DNA of 19,999 nt from Acidimicrobiales bacterium (GCA_024641625.1 JAHECQ010000019.1:1-19999), one strand, 5' to 3'; numbered from the stretch's first letter, positions 7,548 to 15,716 are shown. Translations and numbers: made by a program. Notes: a model not told the origin generated them from the letters alone.

Positions 7548-8516
7548 TCAGACTTCGAGGCGTAGCGGTGTGCCGTCGAGATAGTCGGCGAGCTGCTCGA
7601 CGAACAGGGCATCGCTTCGAGGGCCAACGCCGCGTCCGGCACCGGCGACGTGGGACGTGAAGAAGATCGACGGGTGCGCCCAGAGCGGGCTCTCGACGGG
7701 CAGGGGCTCGGTGTCGAACACGTCGAGGATGGCGGTGCCCGGAGTGCCGGCGTCGAGGGCAGTGAGCAGCCCGGGCGTGTCGACCACGGCACCTCTCGAC
7801 ACGTTGACAACGATGGAGCCTGGCTTCATGGCGGCGAAGAACGCTTCATTGGCCAGTCCGCGAGTTTCGTCGGTCAGCGGACAGGCAAGGATCACCGCAT
7901 CGGCCCGACCGAGCTCATCGTGTAACTGGTCGAGGGTGGCCATCCGGTCGGCATCTTCGTCGGCCACGGTGGAGCGTCGGAGCCCGGTGATCTCGACACC
8001 GAAGGGACGGGCACGGCGGGCGATCTCCCGCCCGATCGAACCGAAGCCGACGATGAGCCACTGCATGCCACCGATCTCATCCCACTGTGTCTGGGCCCAT
8101 GTCCGACTGCGATGGTTGTCGATGCGCTGCGTCAACCCGTGAACGACGGCCATCATCGAGGACATCACGTACTCGGCCACACCGATGTTGGGCGCGTCGG
8201 AGTTGCTCAGTCGGATGCCGGCTGCACGGATCTTCTGGAACGGCGGGGCGTCGACGCCGGCAAGGCAGCCTTGCACCCACGACACCGACCGGTAGTCGAC
8301 GAGGGCGTCGGCCATGGTGGCCAACTCGCCGCTGAGGAAGAGGTCGACGGCCAGCCAGGCGGCTTCGGGCGCCGGGGCATCGACGGTCGTTCCATCCAGG
8401 CGCCGCACCGCGTCGCTGGACCAGAGCAGGACCTCGAGGTCGTGACCCAGCGCGTCGAGCCGTTCGCTGATCCGGGGGTACGCGGTCGCTGGGACGATGA
8501 TCTGGCGTGGCGTCAT
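7548..8516 (-). CDS. D-isomer-specific 2-hydroxyacid dehydrogenase, NAD(P)-binding
   Basis: A 322-residue dehydrogenase that reduces 2-keto acids to D-2-hydroxy acids or the reverse. Seen: WLIVGFGSIGREIARRARPFG (153-173) with the GxGxxG nucleotide-binding loop; VNVSRGAVVD (237-246) with Arg241; DVFDTEPLP (265-273) with Glu270; and FTSHVAGA (286-293) with His289. Arg, Glu and His are the full catalytic set. SNSDAPNIGVAEYVMSSMMAV (104-124) matches the conserved N-A-x-x-x-AE segment that precedes the nucleotide-binding domain. The ATG overlaps the stop of the NUDIX gene as ATGA (8513-8516), so the two are coupled. The substrate could be glyoxylate, hydroxypyruvate or a sugar keto acid. The divergent gluconokinase next door makes 2-ketogluconate conceivable, but this is speculative. 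Confidence 0.92.
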   Translation of the reverse strand: MTPRQIIVPATAYPRISERLDALGHDLEVLLWSSDAVRRLDGTTVDAPAPEAAWLAVDLFLSGELATMADALVDYRSVSWVQGCLAGVDAPPFQKIRAAGIRLSNSDAPNIGVAEYVMSSMMAVVHGLTQRIDNHRSRTWAQTQWDEIGGMQWLIVGFGSIGREIARRARPFGVEITGLRRSTVADEDADRMATLDQLHDELGRADAVILACPLTDETRGLANEAFFAAMKPGSIVVNVSRGAVVDTPGLLTALDAGTPGTAILDVFDTEPLPVESPLWAHPSIFFTSHVAGAGRGVGPRSDALFVEQLADYLDGTPLRLEV

Positions 8517-9085
8517 GATGCGGCTCCGGCGACCGAGGGCGTGTCCCAGATGTTGTAGACCCGCGACAGCACCGAGAGCGCCAACGCGTGCTGGATCTCG
8601 CCGTGACGGATCGCGTTCATCACTTGCCCCGGAGAGTGGAGCTCGACCTGGATGAACTCGCCGCCCTCGTTCTTCGGGTTGCCTTCCGGCTCGACGTCGA
8701 CACCCAGCCAGTGATGACACAGATTGTCGTGGATGGCCGGGTTCGGCTGCACCGCGCCGAGGTAGCTCCATCGACCCCCGGTGAATCCGGTCTCCTCCAT
8801 CAGCTCGCGTCGGATTGCGGTTTCGGAGTCCTCGCCGGGGTCGACCATTCCGCCCGGTGTCTCGAGTGTCGTGGCCGCCGCGCCGAAGCGGAACTGGCGA
8901 ACCATCACCAGGTGGCCGTCGCGATCGATGGCGACGCAATTGACCCAATCCACCGATTCGAGGATCAACCGCTCGAAGGTCTTTCCCGACTGAGGATGCC
9001 GGAGTTGATCGAAGCGGGTCTTGAACAAGATCAGCGGGTCACCATAACGCGAACCTTGGCGGTGCCAGTTCAGATGGTCGTTCAT
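8513..9085 (-). CDS. NUDIX hydrolase, ADP-ribose-pyrophosphatase-like
   Basis: A 190-residue protein that hydrolyses a nucleoside diphosphate linked to another moiety. The Nudix box at 79-101 is complete: G-x5-E-x7-REL-M-EETGF, including the metal-binding RELxEE glutamates. LETPGGMVDPGE before it and WSYLGAVQPNPAIHDNLCHHWLG after it recall ADP-ribose pyrophosphatases and related enzymes. The start is ATG at 9085. There is no Shine-Dalgarno, but TATGGT on the minus strand (9099-9094) lies about seven bases before the presumed start of transcription, so a leaderless message is plausible. The frame extends upstream to 9271, but that part would overlap the divergent gluconokinase and does not look like Nudix protein. 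It is the first gene of a two-gene operon. Confidence 0.93.
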   Translation of the reverse strand: MNDHLNWHRQGSRYGDPLILFKTRFDQLRHPQSGKTFERLILESVDWVNCVAIDRDGHLVMVRQFRFGAAATTLETPGGMVDPGEDSETAIRRELMEETGFTGGRWSYLGAVQPNPAIHDNLCHHWLGVDVEPEGNPKNEGGEFIQVELHSPGQVMNAIRHGEIQHALALSVLSRVYNIWDTPSVAGAAS

Positions 9086-9142
9086 GGTGTGAGACCATAA
9101 CGGTCGCCGTTCCGGAGTGATGAGCTGACTGGATGGAGCCTG

Positions 9143-9646
9143 ATGGCAGAACACCCGAGCACTCCACTGCGACTGGTGGTGATGGGCGTTGCCGGTTCCG
9201 GCAAGTCGACCATCGGTTTGGCCCTGGCCGATCGTCTCGATGCCCGGTTCGTGGATGCGGACGATCTCCACCCCGCAGACAACCTGGCCAAAATGGCCGC
9301 GGGTACACCATTGACCGACGCGGATCGCGCCCCGTGGCTCGCGGACGTCGCCACCGTCTTGGCCGAGGCCGATCGGATGGTCGTCGCCTGCTCCGCCCTC
9401 AAGCGGCGCTATCGCGACCTGCTACGTCAAGCGGGTGAGGTCCGGTTCGTGTACCTGGCGATTCAACCGGACACCGCGGCACACCGGATCGACTCCCGAG
9501 CGGGACACTTCATGGGGTCGTCGATGGTCGAGAGCCAATTCGAGGCGCTGGAGTCTCCGGTGGGTGAGCGGGACGTGATCGTTGTCCCTGCCGAAAGCGG
9601 TGTCGACTTGGTGGTCGATCGCGTGGTCCGTCTGGTTCTTCGGTGA
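9143..9646 (+). CDS. gntK: Gluconokinase
   Basis: A 167-residue P-loop kinase that phosphorylates D-gluconate to 6-phosphogluconate, feeding the pentose phosphate or Entner-Doudoroff routes. Seen: Walker A GVAGSGKST (15-23); the gluconokinase signature DADDLHPADNLAKMAAGTPLTDADRAPWL split across 38-66; CSALKRRYRDLLR (83-95); and HFMGSSMVESQFEALESP (122-139). Length and motif order match the GntK family throughout. ATG at 9143 is preceded by GGATGGAG, ending four bases before it. It is divergent from the NUDIX gene with 57 bases between the starts. No transporter or regulator of gluconate use is nearby. Confidence 0.95.
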   Translation: MAEHPSTPLRLVVMGVAGSGKSTIGLALADRLDARFVDADDLHPADNLAKMAAGTPLTDADRAPWLADVATVLAEADRMVVACSALKRRYRDLLRQAGEVRFVYLAIQPDTAAHRIDSRAGHFMGSSMVESQFEALESPVGERDVIVVPAESGVDLVVDRVVRLVLR

Positions 9647-9715
9647 ACCCGAAGCCCCGGACGTGACACCGGCGTCCCGACCGGGATCCGGGATCCGGGT
9701 GGCTCGACCGTTCCG

Positions 9716-12163
9716 CTACTCGCTCGGCGATGCACCGAGGTGGATGCGGAGTGCAGCTGCCACCTCGTCGATGGCGGTGCGGGCGGCGGCAATGGCCGGG
9801 GACAGATTGAAGAACCCGTGGATCTGGCCTGCATAGTCGGTGTGGGTGGTTGTCACGCCGGCTTCGACCAGACGTCGGGCGTAGGCCCGCCCCTCGTCGC
9901 GCAGGGGATCGAACTCGGCGGTGATCACCAGCGCCGGCGCAAGGCCGGTGAGATCCCCGTCGATCGGCTGGAGGCGGGGGTCGGTCGCTGGGTGGTCACC
10001 GCCGAGGTACGCGCTGATGAACCAATCGTTCACCTGTCGCGACAGCACCAGCCCTTCGTTGGCCGCCCACGAGGCGTATCGCTGATAGGACGTTCCGGTG
10101 ATGTCGACCGCCGGGTAGATGAGGACTTGAAGAGCGAGCTCGATGCCTTCATCGCGGGCGCGTTGGGCGGTGACCGCAGCCAGGTTGCCGCCGGCGCTGT
10201 CGCCGCCGACGGCAAGTCGGCCGGCATCGATGCCGAGCTCGTCGGCGTGCTCGCGAACCCAAACCAGGGCGGCCCACGCATCGTCAGTGGCCGCAGGGAA
10301 GGGGTGTTCGGGGGCCAGCCGATAGTCGACGGCGACCACGACTGCGCCCGACAGGTTGGCCAGCGTTCGATTCTCTCGGTCATGGGTGTCGAGGTCTCCG
10401 ATGACGAATCCGCCGCCGTGGTAGAAGACGAGGGCAGGACGCGTGCCCTCGTCGGGACGGTAGATGCGTATGGTCAGGTCGCCGCCGGGCCCGGGAATGG
10501 TGCGGTCCTCCACGAGGGCCACCGGCTCACCGGGACCCATCATCTGGGTCATCCTGCGATAGGTGTCCCGCGCCTCGGGAGCGGGCATCTCCCACATCGG
10601 CTGGGCGCCGTTGGCAATCGCTCGGGCGGTGAGGTCGATGATGACCTTGGCTTGCGGGTCGAGTCCGGTGGGAGTGGTCGGTGCCGGCATGGGAGAGGGC
10701 TCCTCGGTCGATGGTTCGGTGGGGGACAGTGGTCTGGGGATACTGGCGGCGTCGGCCAGCCCCTGGAGTTCGTTGGTGATCAGGTCGAGCAGCTCCCACA
10801 GGTCGGGCACGAGCTCGCGGCATGCGACCAGGCCGATCTCGATGTTCGAGTCGTAGCTCTGGACGGTGATGTTGAGGCCGAGTCCTTCGCCGATGGTCGA
10901 GACCGGAATGTATCGCTCGAGCCGAGCGCTGCCCAGGTAGAGGGGCTGGCGAGGCCCGGGGACGTTCGAAATGACCAGATTGATGGCAGGAGGCATGCGG
11001 TCGCCGGCCCGGAGGCGCGTCATCGCTGCGGCTCCCTGAGCAAGTAGGCCAGGCGTCACGAACTCGCCGAAGTCGAGGAGCGCATCACTGGGAAAAGCCT
11101 CGAAGGCAGTCTTGGCCTGTGCCATGGCCGCGGCCACGAAGACCACTCGTTCAGTGGGGTCGTCCAGGTGGGTCGGCAGGGGGGAGGTGACGGAGGAGAC
11201 CCGGTTCGTCCAGAGATCGCTCTCGGTCCCAGAGCGAATCGACACCGGGATGCCAGCCACCAGGGGACGATCGGTGAGCGCACCTCGAGCGTCGAGGTAG
11301 CGACGCAACCCGCCGGCGCAGGCCGCGAGGACGACGTCATTCACCGTGACGCCGAACGCAACCTTGAGAGCGAGGACATCGGCCAGCGGCACCGAGGCAT
11401 AGGCCAACGAACGGTGGGGGGTGATCGAACGATTGAACGGGGTGGACGGCGCAGGGGTCATTGCGAATCCGACGGCCGGCCGGGAACGGACCGGCCCGTC
11501 GGTCCGGCGGCCGAGATGCTGCCGGTGATCGGCCAGCATGGAGCCGGTCTCCCGAGCCAGCCGTGCCTGGGCGGCGAGCAGCCGCTGGGGGCGAAGCGCA
11601 AGACCCCATGCAGTTCGGGCCAACAGGTCGACCTCGGTCGGAACCGCTTCGCCAGGCGGGGGTGGGGGAAGTTCCGGAAGTTCGTCGCTTGGCGTGTCCT
11701 CCAGCAACCGACGTTGGAGCTCGGCTCCGGCTATGCCGTCAACCGCTGCGTGATGGACCTTCAAGAGCACGGCCCAACGATCGTCGACCAGACCCTCGAT
11801 CACGTACGCCTCCCAGAGGGGGCGACTCCGATCCAACGGGCGCCCGATGATGGCCCCGACCAGATCGGCCACCTGTCGATCGGAGCCCGGAGCGGGAACT
11901 GCCACGTGGCGAACATGGAAGTCGAGATCGAACGCCGGGTCTTCGATCCACCAGGGTCGATCGAGGTCGAACGGAACAGGAACGAGGCGTCGACGGAGCG
12001 GTTCGAGTAGACCCAGCCGAGCGGTGAGTTGACCGCGGAACACGTCGATCGGGGCAATCGAACCGGTGGGCTGTCGATAGACCGAGAGCGTGCAAATGTG
12101 ACCGAAGGTGGTGTCCGTCTCGATCGAGAGGAACGAGGTGTCGAGGCCGCTCAGCTGTTTCAC
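9716..12163 (-). CDS. Fused WS/DGAT acyltransferase and HSL-type alpha/beta esterase
   Basis: One uninterrupted 815-codon frame holds two complete enzymes. Residues 1-473 are a wax ester synthase/diacylglycerol acyltransferase: KQLSGLDTSFL start, PLWEAYVIEGL (115-125), the catalytic HHAAVDG (137-143), NDVVLAACAGGLRRYL (275-290) and ISNVPGPRQPLYLG (398-411). A linker rich in Pro, Ser, Thr and Glu (about 474-498) follows. Residues 499-815 are a hormone-sensitive-lipase-family esterase with oxyanion HGGGF (582-586), Ser656 in GDSAGG, Asp752 in EFDPLRDEG and His782 in IHGFF. I read the junction base by base and found no stop. The first half esterifies acyl-CoA to an alcohol or diacylglycerol; the second hydrolyses esters. 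GTG at 12163 overlaps the patatin stop as GTGA. An internal ATG at 10690 with GAGGAG could also start the esterase alone. Confidence 0.9.
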   Translation of the reverse strand: MKQLSGLDTSFLSIETDTTFGHICTLSVYRQPTGSIAPIDVFRGQLTARLGLLEPLRRRLVPVPFDLDRPWWIEDPAFDLDFHVRHVAVPAPGSDRQVADLVGAIIGRPLDRSRPLWEAYVIEGLVDDRWAVLLKVHHAAVDGIAGAELQRRLLEDTPSDELPELPPPPPGEAVPTEVDLLARTAWGLALRPQRLLAAQARLARETGSMLADHRQHLGRRTDGPVRSRPAVGFAMTPAPSTPFNRSITPHRSLAYASVPLADVLALKVAFGVTVNDVVLAACAGGLRRYLDARGALTDRPLVAGIPVSIRSGTESDLWTNRVSSVTSPLPTHLDDPTERVVFVAAAMAQAKTAFEAFPSDALLDFGEFVTPGLLAQGAAAMTRLRAGDRMPPAINLVISNVPGPRQPLYLGSARLERYIPVSTIGEGLGLNITVQSYDSNIEIGLVACRELVPDLWELLDLITNELQGLADAASIPRPLSPTEPSTEEPSPMPAPTTPTGLDPQAKVIIDLTARAIANGAQPMWEMPAPEARDTYRRMTQMMGPGEPVALVEDRTIPGPGGDLTIRIYRPDEGTRPALVFYHGGGFVIGDLDTHDRENRTLANLSGAVVVAVDYRLAPEHPFPAATDDAWAALVWVREHADELGIDAGRLAVGGDSAGGNLAAVTAQRARDEGIELALQVLIYPAVDITGTSYQRYASWAANEGLVLSRQVNDWFISAYLGGDHPATDPRLQPIDGDLTGLAPALVITAEFDPLRDEGRAYARRLVEAGVTTTHTDYAGQIHGFFNLSPAIAAARTAIDEVAAALRIHLGASPSE
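10700..10705 (-). promoter_or_regulatory. Internal Shine-Dalgarno-like site before the esterase half of the fusion
   Basis: On the minus strand GAGGAG occupies 10705-10700, nine bases before an in-frame ATG at 10690 (residue 492 of the fusion). Translation from there would give a free HSL-type esterase of 324 residues, the normal size for that family. The same bases encode Glu-Glu in the linker, so the match may be chance; its position exactly at the domain boundary makes it worth noting. Confidence 0.5.
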
Positions 12164-13170
12164 TGGTGCCCCGCGTGGGTGAGCTCGGGGGGATCGAGTC
12201 GCCGAAGGATCTCTGACGCCGTGGAGTAGGCCTGCATGGCGACCGCCGGCCTGCGCCGGGGGTCGAGCATGTTCGAGCCCATGGCGTCGAGATCGTCGGC
12301 CGAAGGCCTGATGATCTCGACCCGCATGTTGCGGCCGAGGCGCCGACGTTCCTGGCTCGTCTGCACCCGGGTGGCGGCGCGGAGGCCCGACCATGGCCCG
12401 GGACGGTTCGCCACCCGATCGGTCGACATCGGTGAGCTGACGAGGACGATCCGCGGCTGTTCGTGGCGAAGGACGTCGAGGTTGTCGGACGAGTGTGTCG
12501 CTCCGTCGAAGTACTCACGTCCATCGATGGTCACCGGAACGAAGACTCCCGGCACCGCGCAAGAGGCGGCAATCGCCAGGCTCGGAAGGACCTGGCTCGT
12601 CTCGTCGAAAACGACGCGTCGGCCGGTGGTCATCTCGACAGCGCACACTCGCAGTCGTGGCGATGCCGGCCATCGGCCGTCGAGCAGGCCCGAGGTCAGT
12701 CCCTCGACCGCGCTGGTGGGGACGGTGCCGCGGGGTAGCAGCGCTGCGGCCACGGTGGCGGGTGACACCCCCCATGGGCGGAGCAGGACATGACTGAGGA
12801 TCTCCGGTGCTGCCGGTACCCCCATGCTCGATCGTGCTGTGCGTCGTTCCCCGATGCGTGCCCGTGCCATGTTCAGCAGTTCGGCACCTTCGGAGCTCAA
12901 CGGCTTGCCGGTTTCGCGCCGGAAGATGTCGTCTGCGCTCATCCCGGCAGCCACCAGTGCACCGGTCAACGCTCCGGCCGAGGTGCCGATGATGGTGTGG
13001 GCATCTCGTGGATCGATGTTCCACACGTCATGCAACGCCTTGAGGACCCCGGCGTGGAAGGCACCGCCGGCGGTACCGCCTGAGCCCAGGACGAGGGCCA
13101 GCGTTGGCCGGTCGACCGTAGGCGTTGGATCTGCGGAATTGTCGGGTTCGGTGTTCATGAGGTCCCGCAT
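12160..13170 (-). CDS. Patatin-like phospholipase/acylhydrolase
   Basis: A 336-residue patatin-domain lipid acyl hydrolase using a Ser-Asp dyad. Seen: LALVLGSGGTAGGAFHAGVLKAL (24-46), the glycine-rich oxyanion region; IIGTSAGALTGAL (60-72) with nucleophile Ser64; and REYFDGATHS (218-227) with Asp222. The glycine loop reads GGTAGG where many patatins have GGARG, so the usual arginine is missing. No signal peptide, so probably cytosolic or lipid-droplet associated. Its stop overlaps the GTG of the WS/DGAT-esterase fusion, implying one transcript and a shared job in acyl-lipid turnover. Start is ATG at 13170; ATG at 13158 is an alternative, with GGGAC just upstream. It is divergent from the phasin-like gene. 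Confidence 0.9.
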   Translation of the reverse strand: MRDLMNTEPDNSADPTPTVDRPTLALVLGSGGTAGGAFHAGVLKALHDVWNIDPRDAHTIIGTSAGALTGALVAAGMSADDIFRRETGKPLSSEGAELLNMARARIGERRTARSSMGVPAAPEILSHVLLRPWGVSPATVAAALLPRGTVPTSAVEGLTSGLLDGRWPASPRLRVCAVEMTTGRRVVFDETSQVLPSLAIAASCAVPGVFVPVTIDGREYFDGATHSSDNLDVLRHEQPRIVLVSSPMSTDRVANRPGPWSGLRAATRVQTSQERRRLGRNMRVEIIRPSADDLDAMGSNMLDPRRRPAVAMQAYSTASEILRRLDPPELTHAGHQ

Positions 13171-13317
13171 CGAAAAACAGATGCTTGTAAAAACTTCGGA
13201 GTCTGCGTACTATACACAGCAATCCCCCGTTGGTCACTGCTCCAGCCCCCGAATTCATGCCCGATCTCGGTCGGGTCCCGGAGCAGTCGCCGAACAATCC
13301 CGAGAAGGAACCCAGCC
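13171..13317. promoter_or_regulatory. Divergent promoter and structured leader between patatin and phasin-like genes
   Basis: An AT-richer stretch than its surroundings. Plus strand: TTGTAA (13185-13190), 16 bases, TACTAT (13207-13212) is a reasonable -35/-10 pair; TATACA at 13210 is an alternative -10. On minus, TATAGT (13213-13208) overlaps it. The expected phasin leader then contains a perfect 8-bp inverted repeat, ACTGCTCC (13235-13242) with GGAGCAGT (13280-13287), enclosing a second 5-bp pair, CCCGA (13260-13264) with TCGGG (13271-13275). The promoter calls are by eye. Confidence 0.5.
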
Positions 13318-13593
13318 ATGACCATGATCGACACCATCCGTGAAGCTCAGAACCGTTCGCTCGAGCAGATCCGCACCACTCAGGAGCAGATCATCGAATT
13401 CAACGAGCGGATCGCCGACACCTTCACCTCCGCCATGCCCGACTTCCAGTCGCCGTTCGCCGAGTACCTGCCCAAGCCGACCGAGCTGGTGGGCACCTAC
13501 TTCGACTTCCTCAACAGCATGCAGCAGGCCAACGCCGAGTTCGCCTCCCGTATCGTCAAGGCCTGGGATCGTGCCGAGGTGGCAGCCAGCTGA
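13318..13593 (+). CDS. Small phasin-like granule protein
   Basis: A 91-residue helical protein: MTMIDTIREAQNRSLEQIRT, a helix through QEQIIEFNERIADTFTSAM, then PKPTELVGTYFDFLNSMQQANAEFASRIVKAWD (52-84). The LPKPTELV...FDF...L..Q.EFA pattern resembles short actinobacterial phasins, which coat polyhydroxyalkanoate granules, and more loosely mycobacterial HBHA-type proteins. The protein is amphipathic with no transmembrane segment. The start is well supported: GAAGGAA at 13304-13310 ends seven bases before ATG. Context agrees: an XRE regulator and acyl-CoA synthetase follow on the same strand, and PHA synthase genes lie 4 kb away. The phasin assignment is from pattern and context rather than a strict motif. 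Confidence 0.72.
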   Translation: MTMIDTIREAQNRSLEQIRTTQEQIIEFNERIADTFTSAMPDFQSPFAEYLPKPTELVGTYFDFLNSMQQANAEFASRIVKAWDRAEVAAS

Positions 13594-13648
13594 TGACCTC
13601 CGGTCACCAGACCGGTTCGACGCCCACAGTGTCTCCCCGTAACGTCTG

Positions 13649-14041
13649 ATGGTGGACAATCGCCGCAAGCCAGGACTCGGGTACCCGGGACTCGAGCAGA
13701 TGGGTGAGTTCATTCGCGCCCAACGCAAGTTGATGGAGCTCAGCCAACGCGAGTTGGCCAAGCTCACCAACTTGTCGGATCCGTACGTGAGTCAACTCGA
13801 GCGGGGCTTGCACGAGCCGTCCATCCGTGTGCTGCGGGCGCTGGCCCAGGCTCTCAACGTCAGGGCCGAGGTCCTGCTCAATTACGCCGGCCTGCTCGAG
13901 TCCGAGGACGAGGCAACGTCGGCGATCGAGGCGATCTTGGCAGATCCGCACTTGACCGAGAGCCAGAAGCAGAGCCTCGTGGCCGTGTACCGGAGCTTCC
14001 GGGACTCGACGCCGGCCGGCGCCGAGGCGGACGACGAGTGA
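13649..14041 (+). CDS. XRE-family helix-turn-helix transcriptional regulator
   Basis: A 130-residue DNA-binding protein. The helix-turn-helix runs from about 18 to 75: MGEFIRAQRKLMELSQRELAKLT, then NLSDPYVSQLERGLHEPS, then IRVLRALAQALNV, a textbook Cro/C1-type fold. The rest is a short acidic tail with one predicted helix (DPHLTESQKQSLVAVYRSFR). PYVSQLERGL followed by ALNVRAEVLL recalls the actinobacterial XRE regulators that sit beside phasin or HBHA genes, for example the mycobacterial regulator next to hbhA, so control of the neighbouring phasin gene is a fair inference. ATG at 13649 lacks a Shine-Dalgarno; GTG at 13652 is equally possible. It lies 55 bases after the phasin stop, and its own stop overlaps the next start as GTGA (14038-14041). 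Confidence 0.9.
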   Translation: MVDNRRKPGLGYPGLEQMGEFIRAQRKLMELSQRELAKLTNLSDPYVSQLERGLHEPSIRVLRALAQALNVRAEVLLNYAGLLESEDEATSAIEAILADPHLTESQKQSLVAVYRSFRDSTPAGAEADDE

Positions 14042-15714
14042 CGGCCTGCCCGAAGTCCGCCGTCAACGCTGGGCAGCCATTCTGGGCTGCAGTGGGTGGA
14101 CCGACGCCGACTGCGTTGCGATTGGGTCTGTTCGATCCGTTGTTCAACTCGGCCCGGCTCTATGGCATCGCTCGATGGGGGCCGGGAACCGGTGCCATGC
14201 TGGCGGCGGCTGCGTCCCGGCATCCGCTGCGAGCGGCCATCGTTGATGACTTCGGATCGATGACCTATCGCGACCTGGATCGATCCGCATCGAATCTGGC
14301 TGCGTATTTGCGACGGGCGATGCCCCGAGGCTCGGTCGGGGTCCTCTGTCGAAACCATCGGGGCTTCTTGTTGGCCCAAGTTGGTATCGAACGAGCCGGT
14401 CACGACGTGGTGATGCTGAGCACGGCCCTTCCGGCTGGTCGGCTGGTCGAAGTCGTCGAGCGTGAGAACATCAAGGTGCTCATTGCCGACACCGAATTTC
14501 TGCCCTTGATCGACGAATGCGGGTTCTCCGACAAGCCAGCCGGTCATGCCGAACCCAGCGGGACCCCGCGGCGGGAACGCCCGCTGCTCCTGGTGGCTGA
14601 TGGGAGCGGCGAAGGCTCACTCCAACCGTTCAGCCGGGGACTCTCGTGGATCGCGTCACCGTCCCGACGCGCCGGCGTGGTGCTGTTGACCTCCGGAACT
14701 ACCGGTGTGCCAAAGGGGGCCCGTCGGGCCAACAAGGCTCCTGGACCCGAGGCGTACTCGATTCTCGAGCAGCTGCCCTACCAGGTGGGTGACGTCTATC
14801 ACATCGCCTCGCCCCTGTTCCATGCGTGGGGATTGAGTCAGTCGACGATCGCGTTGTCCACTGCGTCCACGTTGATCCTCCACCGCAAGTTCGACGCAGA
14901 GGTGGTCATCGATCTCCTGGAGAGTCGGGCGCTCGACGTGTTGGCCGTGGTGCCGCTGATGCTTCGACGCATCCTGTTCGCAGCGGCGGATGCCGATGAT
15001 GCGGGGAGGGTGTTGCACTCACCCCGCATCGTTGCGAGTAGCGGCAACGTGTTGTCGGGTGATTTGGCGCTCGAGTGGATGGATCGATTCGGCGACCGTC
15101 TGTTCAACCTGTATGGCTCGACGGAGACCGGAATGGGAACCATTGCCCGGCCGGCCGACATGCGCGTCGCTCCGGGCACCGTGGGTCGAGCACCGCGCGG
15201 GGTCACGTTGTCGATTCTCGACCCCGATGGTATGCCGCTCCCCCCGGGTCAGACCGGTGCCATCTACCTGAGCAGTGCGATGCAGTTCAGTGGATACTCC
15301 GATGGCAGCGATCGAACGCGCTTTGGTTCGCTGATGGAAACCAACGACCTCGGGTATCTCGACGATCGAGGTCTGCTCCATGTGAATGGTCGCGCCGGCG
15401 ACATGATCGTGACCGGTGGCGAGAACGTCTTCCCCAGCGCGGTGGAAGAGGCGTTGGAGCGGGTGTTCGGTGTGGAGGCGGCCTGCGTGGTCGGACTTCC
15501 GCATGATGACTATGGACAGGTCGTGGTGGCGTTCGTGGTGGCCAGGGAGGGCGTGCGTCTCGAGGCCGAACGTCTTCGTCGAGCGCTTGTCGAGGACCTT
15601 CCTTCCTACATGGTCCCACGGGAGTTCCGCTTCGTCGAGGCGCTGCCGATGACCACCACCGGCAAGGTCATTCGTCATCAGTTGGCCGTCTTGGGCCAGG
15701 CGGAGCGACTCTGA
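14038..15714 (+). CDS. AMP-forming acyl-CoA synthetase
   Basis: A 558-residue ANL-superfamily ligase that activates a carboxylic acid with ATP and joins it to CoA. Seen: P-loop LLTSGTTGVPKG (216-227); YGSTETG (359-365); TNDLGYLDDRG (435-445), binding the ribose; the hinge GRAGDMIVTGGENV (451-464); and TTTGKVIRH (539-547) with catalytic Lys543. All core motifs are intact, so it should be active. Chain length cannot be read reliably, but medium or long fatty acids fit the setting. GTG at 14038 overlaps the XRE stop by four bases, which argues for coupled translation. The product acyl-CoA is the substrate of the divergent WS/DGAT enzyme and could also feed PHA monomer supply. Confidence 0.94.
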   Translation: MTACPKSAVNAGQPFWAAVGGPTPTALRLGLFDPLFNSARLYGIARWGPGTGAMLAAAASRHPLRAAIVDDFGSMTYRDLDRSASNLAAYLRRAMPRGSVGVLCRNHRGFLLAQVGIERAGHDVVMLSTALPAGRLVEVVERENIKVLIADTEFLPLIDECGFSDKPAGHAEPSGTPRRERPLLLVADGSGEGSLQPFSRGLSWIASPSRRAGVVLLTSGTTGVPKGARRANKAPGPEAYSILEQLPYQVGDVYHIASPLFHAWGLSQSTIALSTASTLILHRKFDAEVVIDLLESRALDVLAVVPLMLRRILFAAADADDAGRVLHSPRIVASSGNVLSGDLALEWMDRFGDRLFNLYGSTETGMGTIARPADMRVAPGTVGRAPRGVTLSILDPDGMPLPPGQTGAIYLSSAMQFSGYSDGSDRTRFGSLMETNDLGYLDDRGLLHVNGRAGDMIVTGGENVFPSAVEEALERVFGVEAACVVGLPHDDYGQVVVAFVVAREGVRLEAERLRRALVEDLPSYMVPREFRFVEALPMTTTGKVIRHQLAVLGQAERL

Positions 15715-15716
15715 GC

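Noticed and set aside
8513..9646. A gluconate or 2-ketogluconate pathway made of the dehydrogenase and gluconokinase
   Set aside because: The genes are divergent, a NUDIX gene intervenes, no transporter or regulator is present and the dehydrogenase substrate cannot be read from its sequence.
9659..9697. GGACG/CGTCC stem and tandem GGATCCG repeats after gluconokinase
   Set aside because: The stem is only 5 bp with no T run and the tandem repeat has two copies; neither supports a firm terminator or repeat-element call.
9740..11047. A 435-codon plus-strand open frame opposite the esterase half
   Set aside because: The minus strand encodes intact HGGGF, GDSAGG and IHGFF motifs; the plus frame is a shadow.
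13600..13625. GGTTCGA resembling a tRNA T-loop
   Set aside because: No matching acceptor, D or anticodon arms can be drawn around it, and the 55-base gap is too small for a tRNA.
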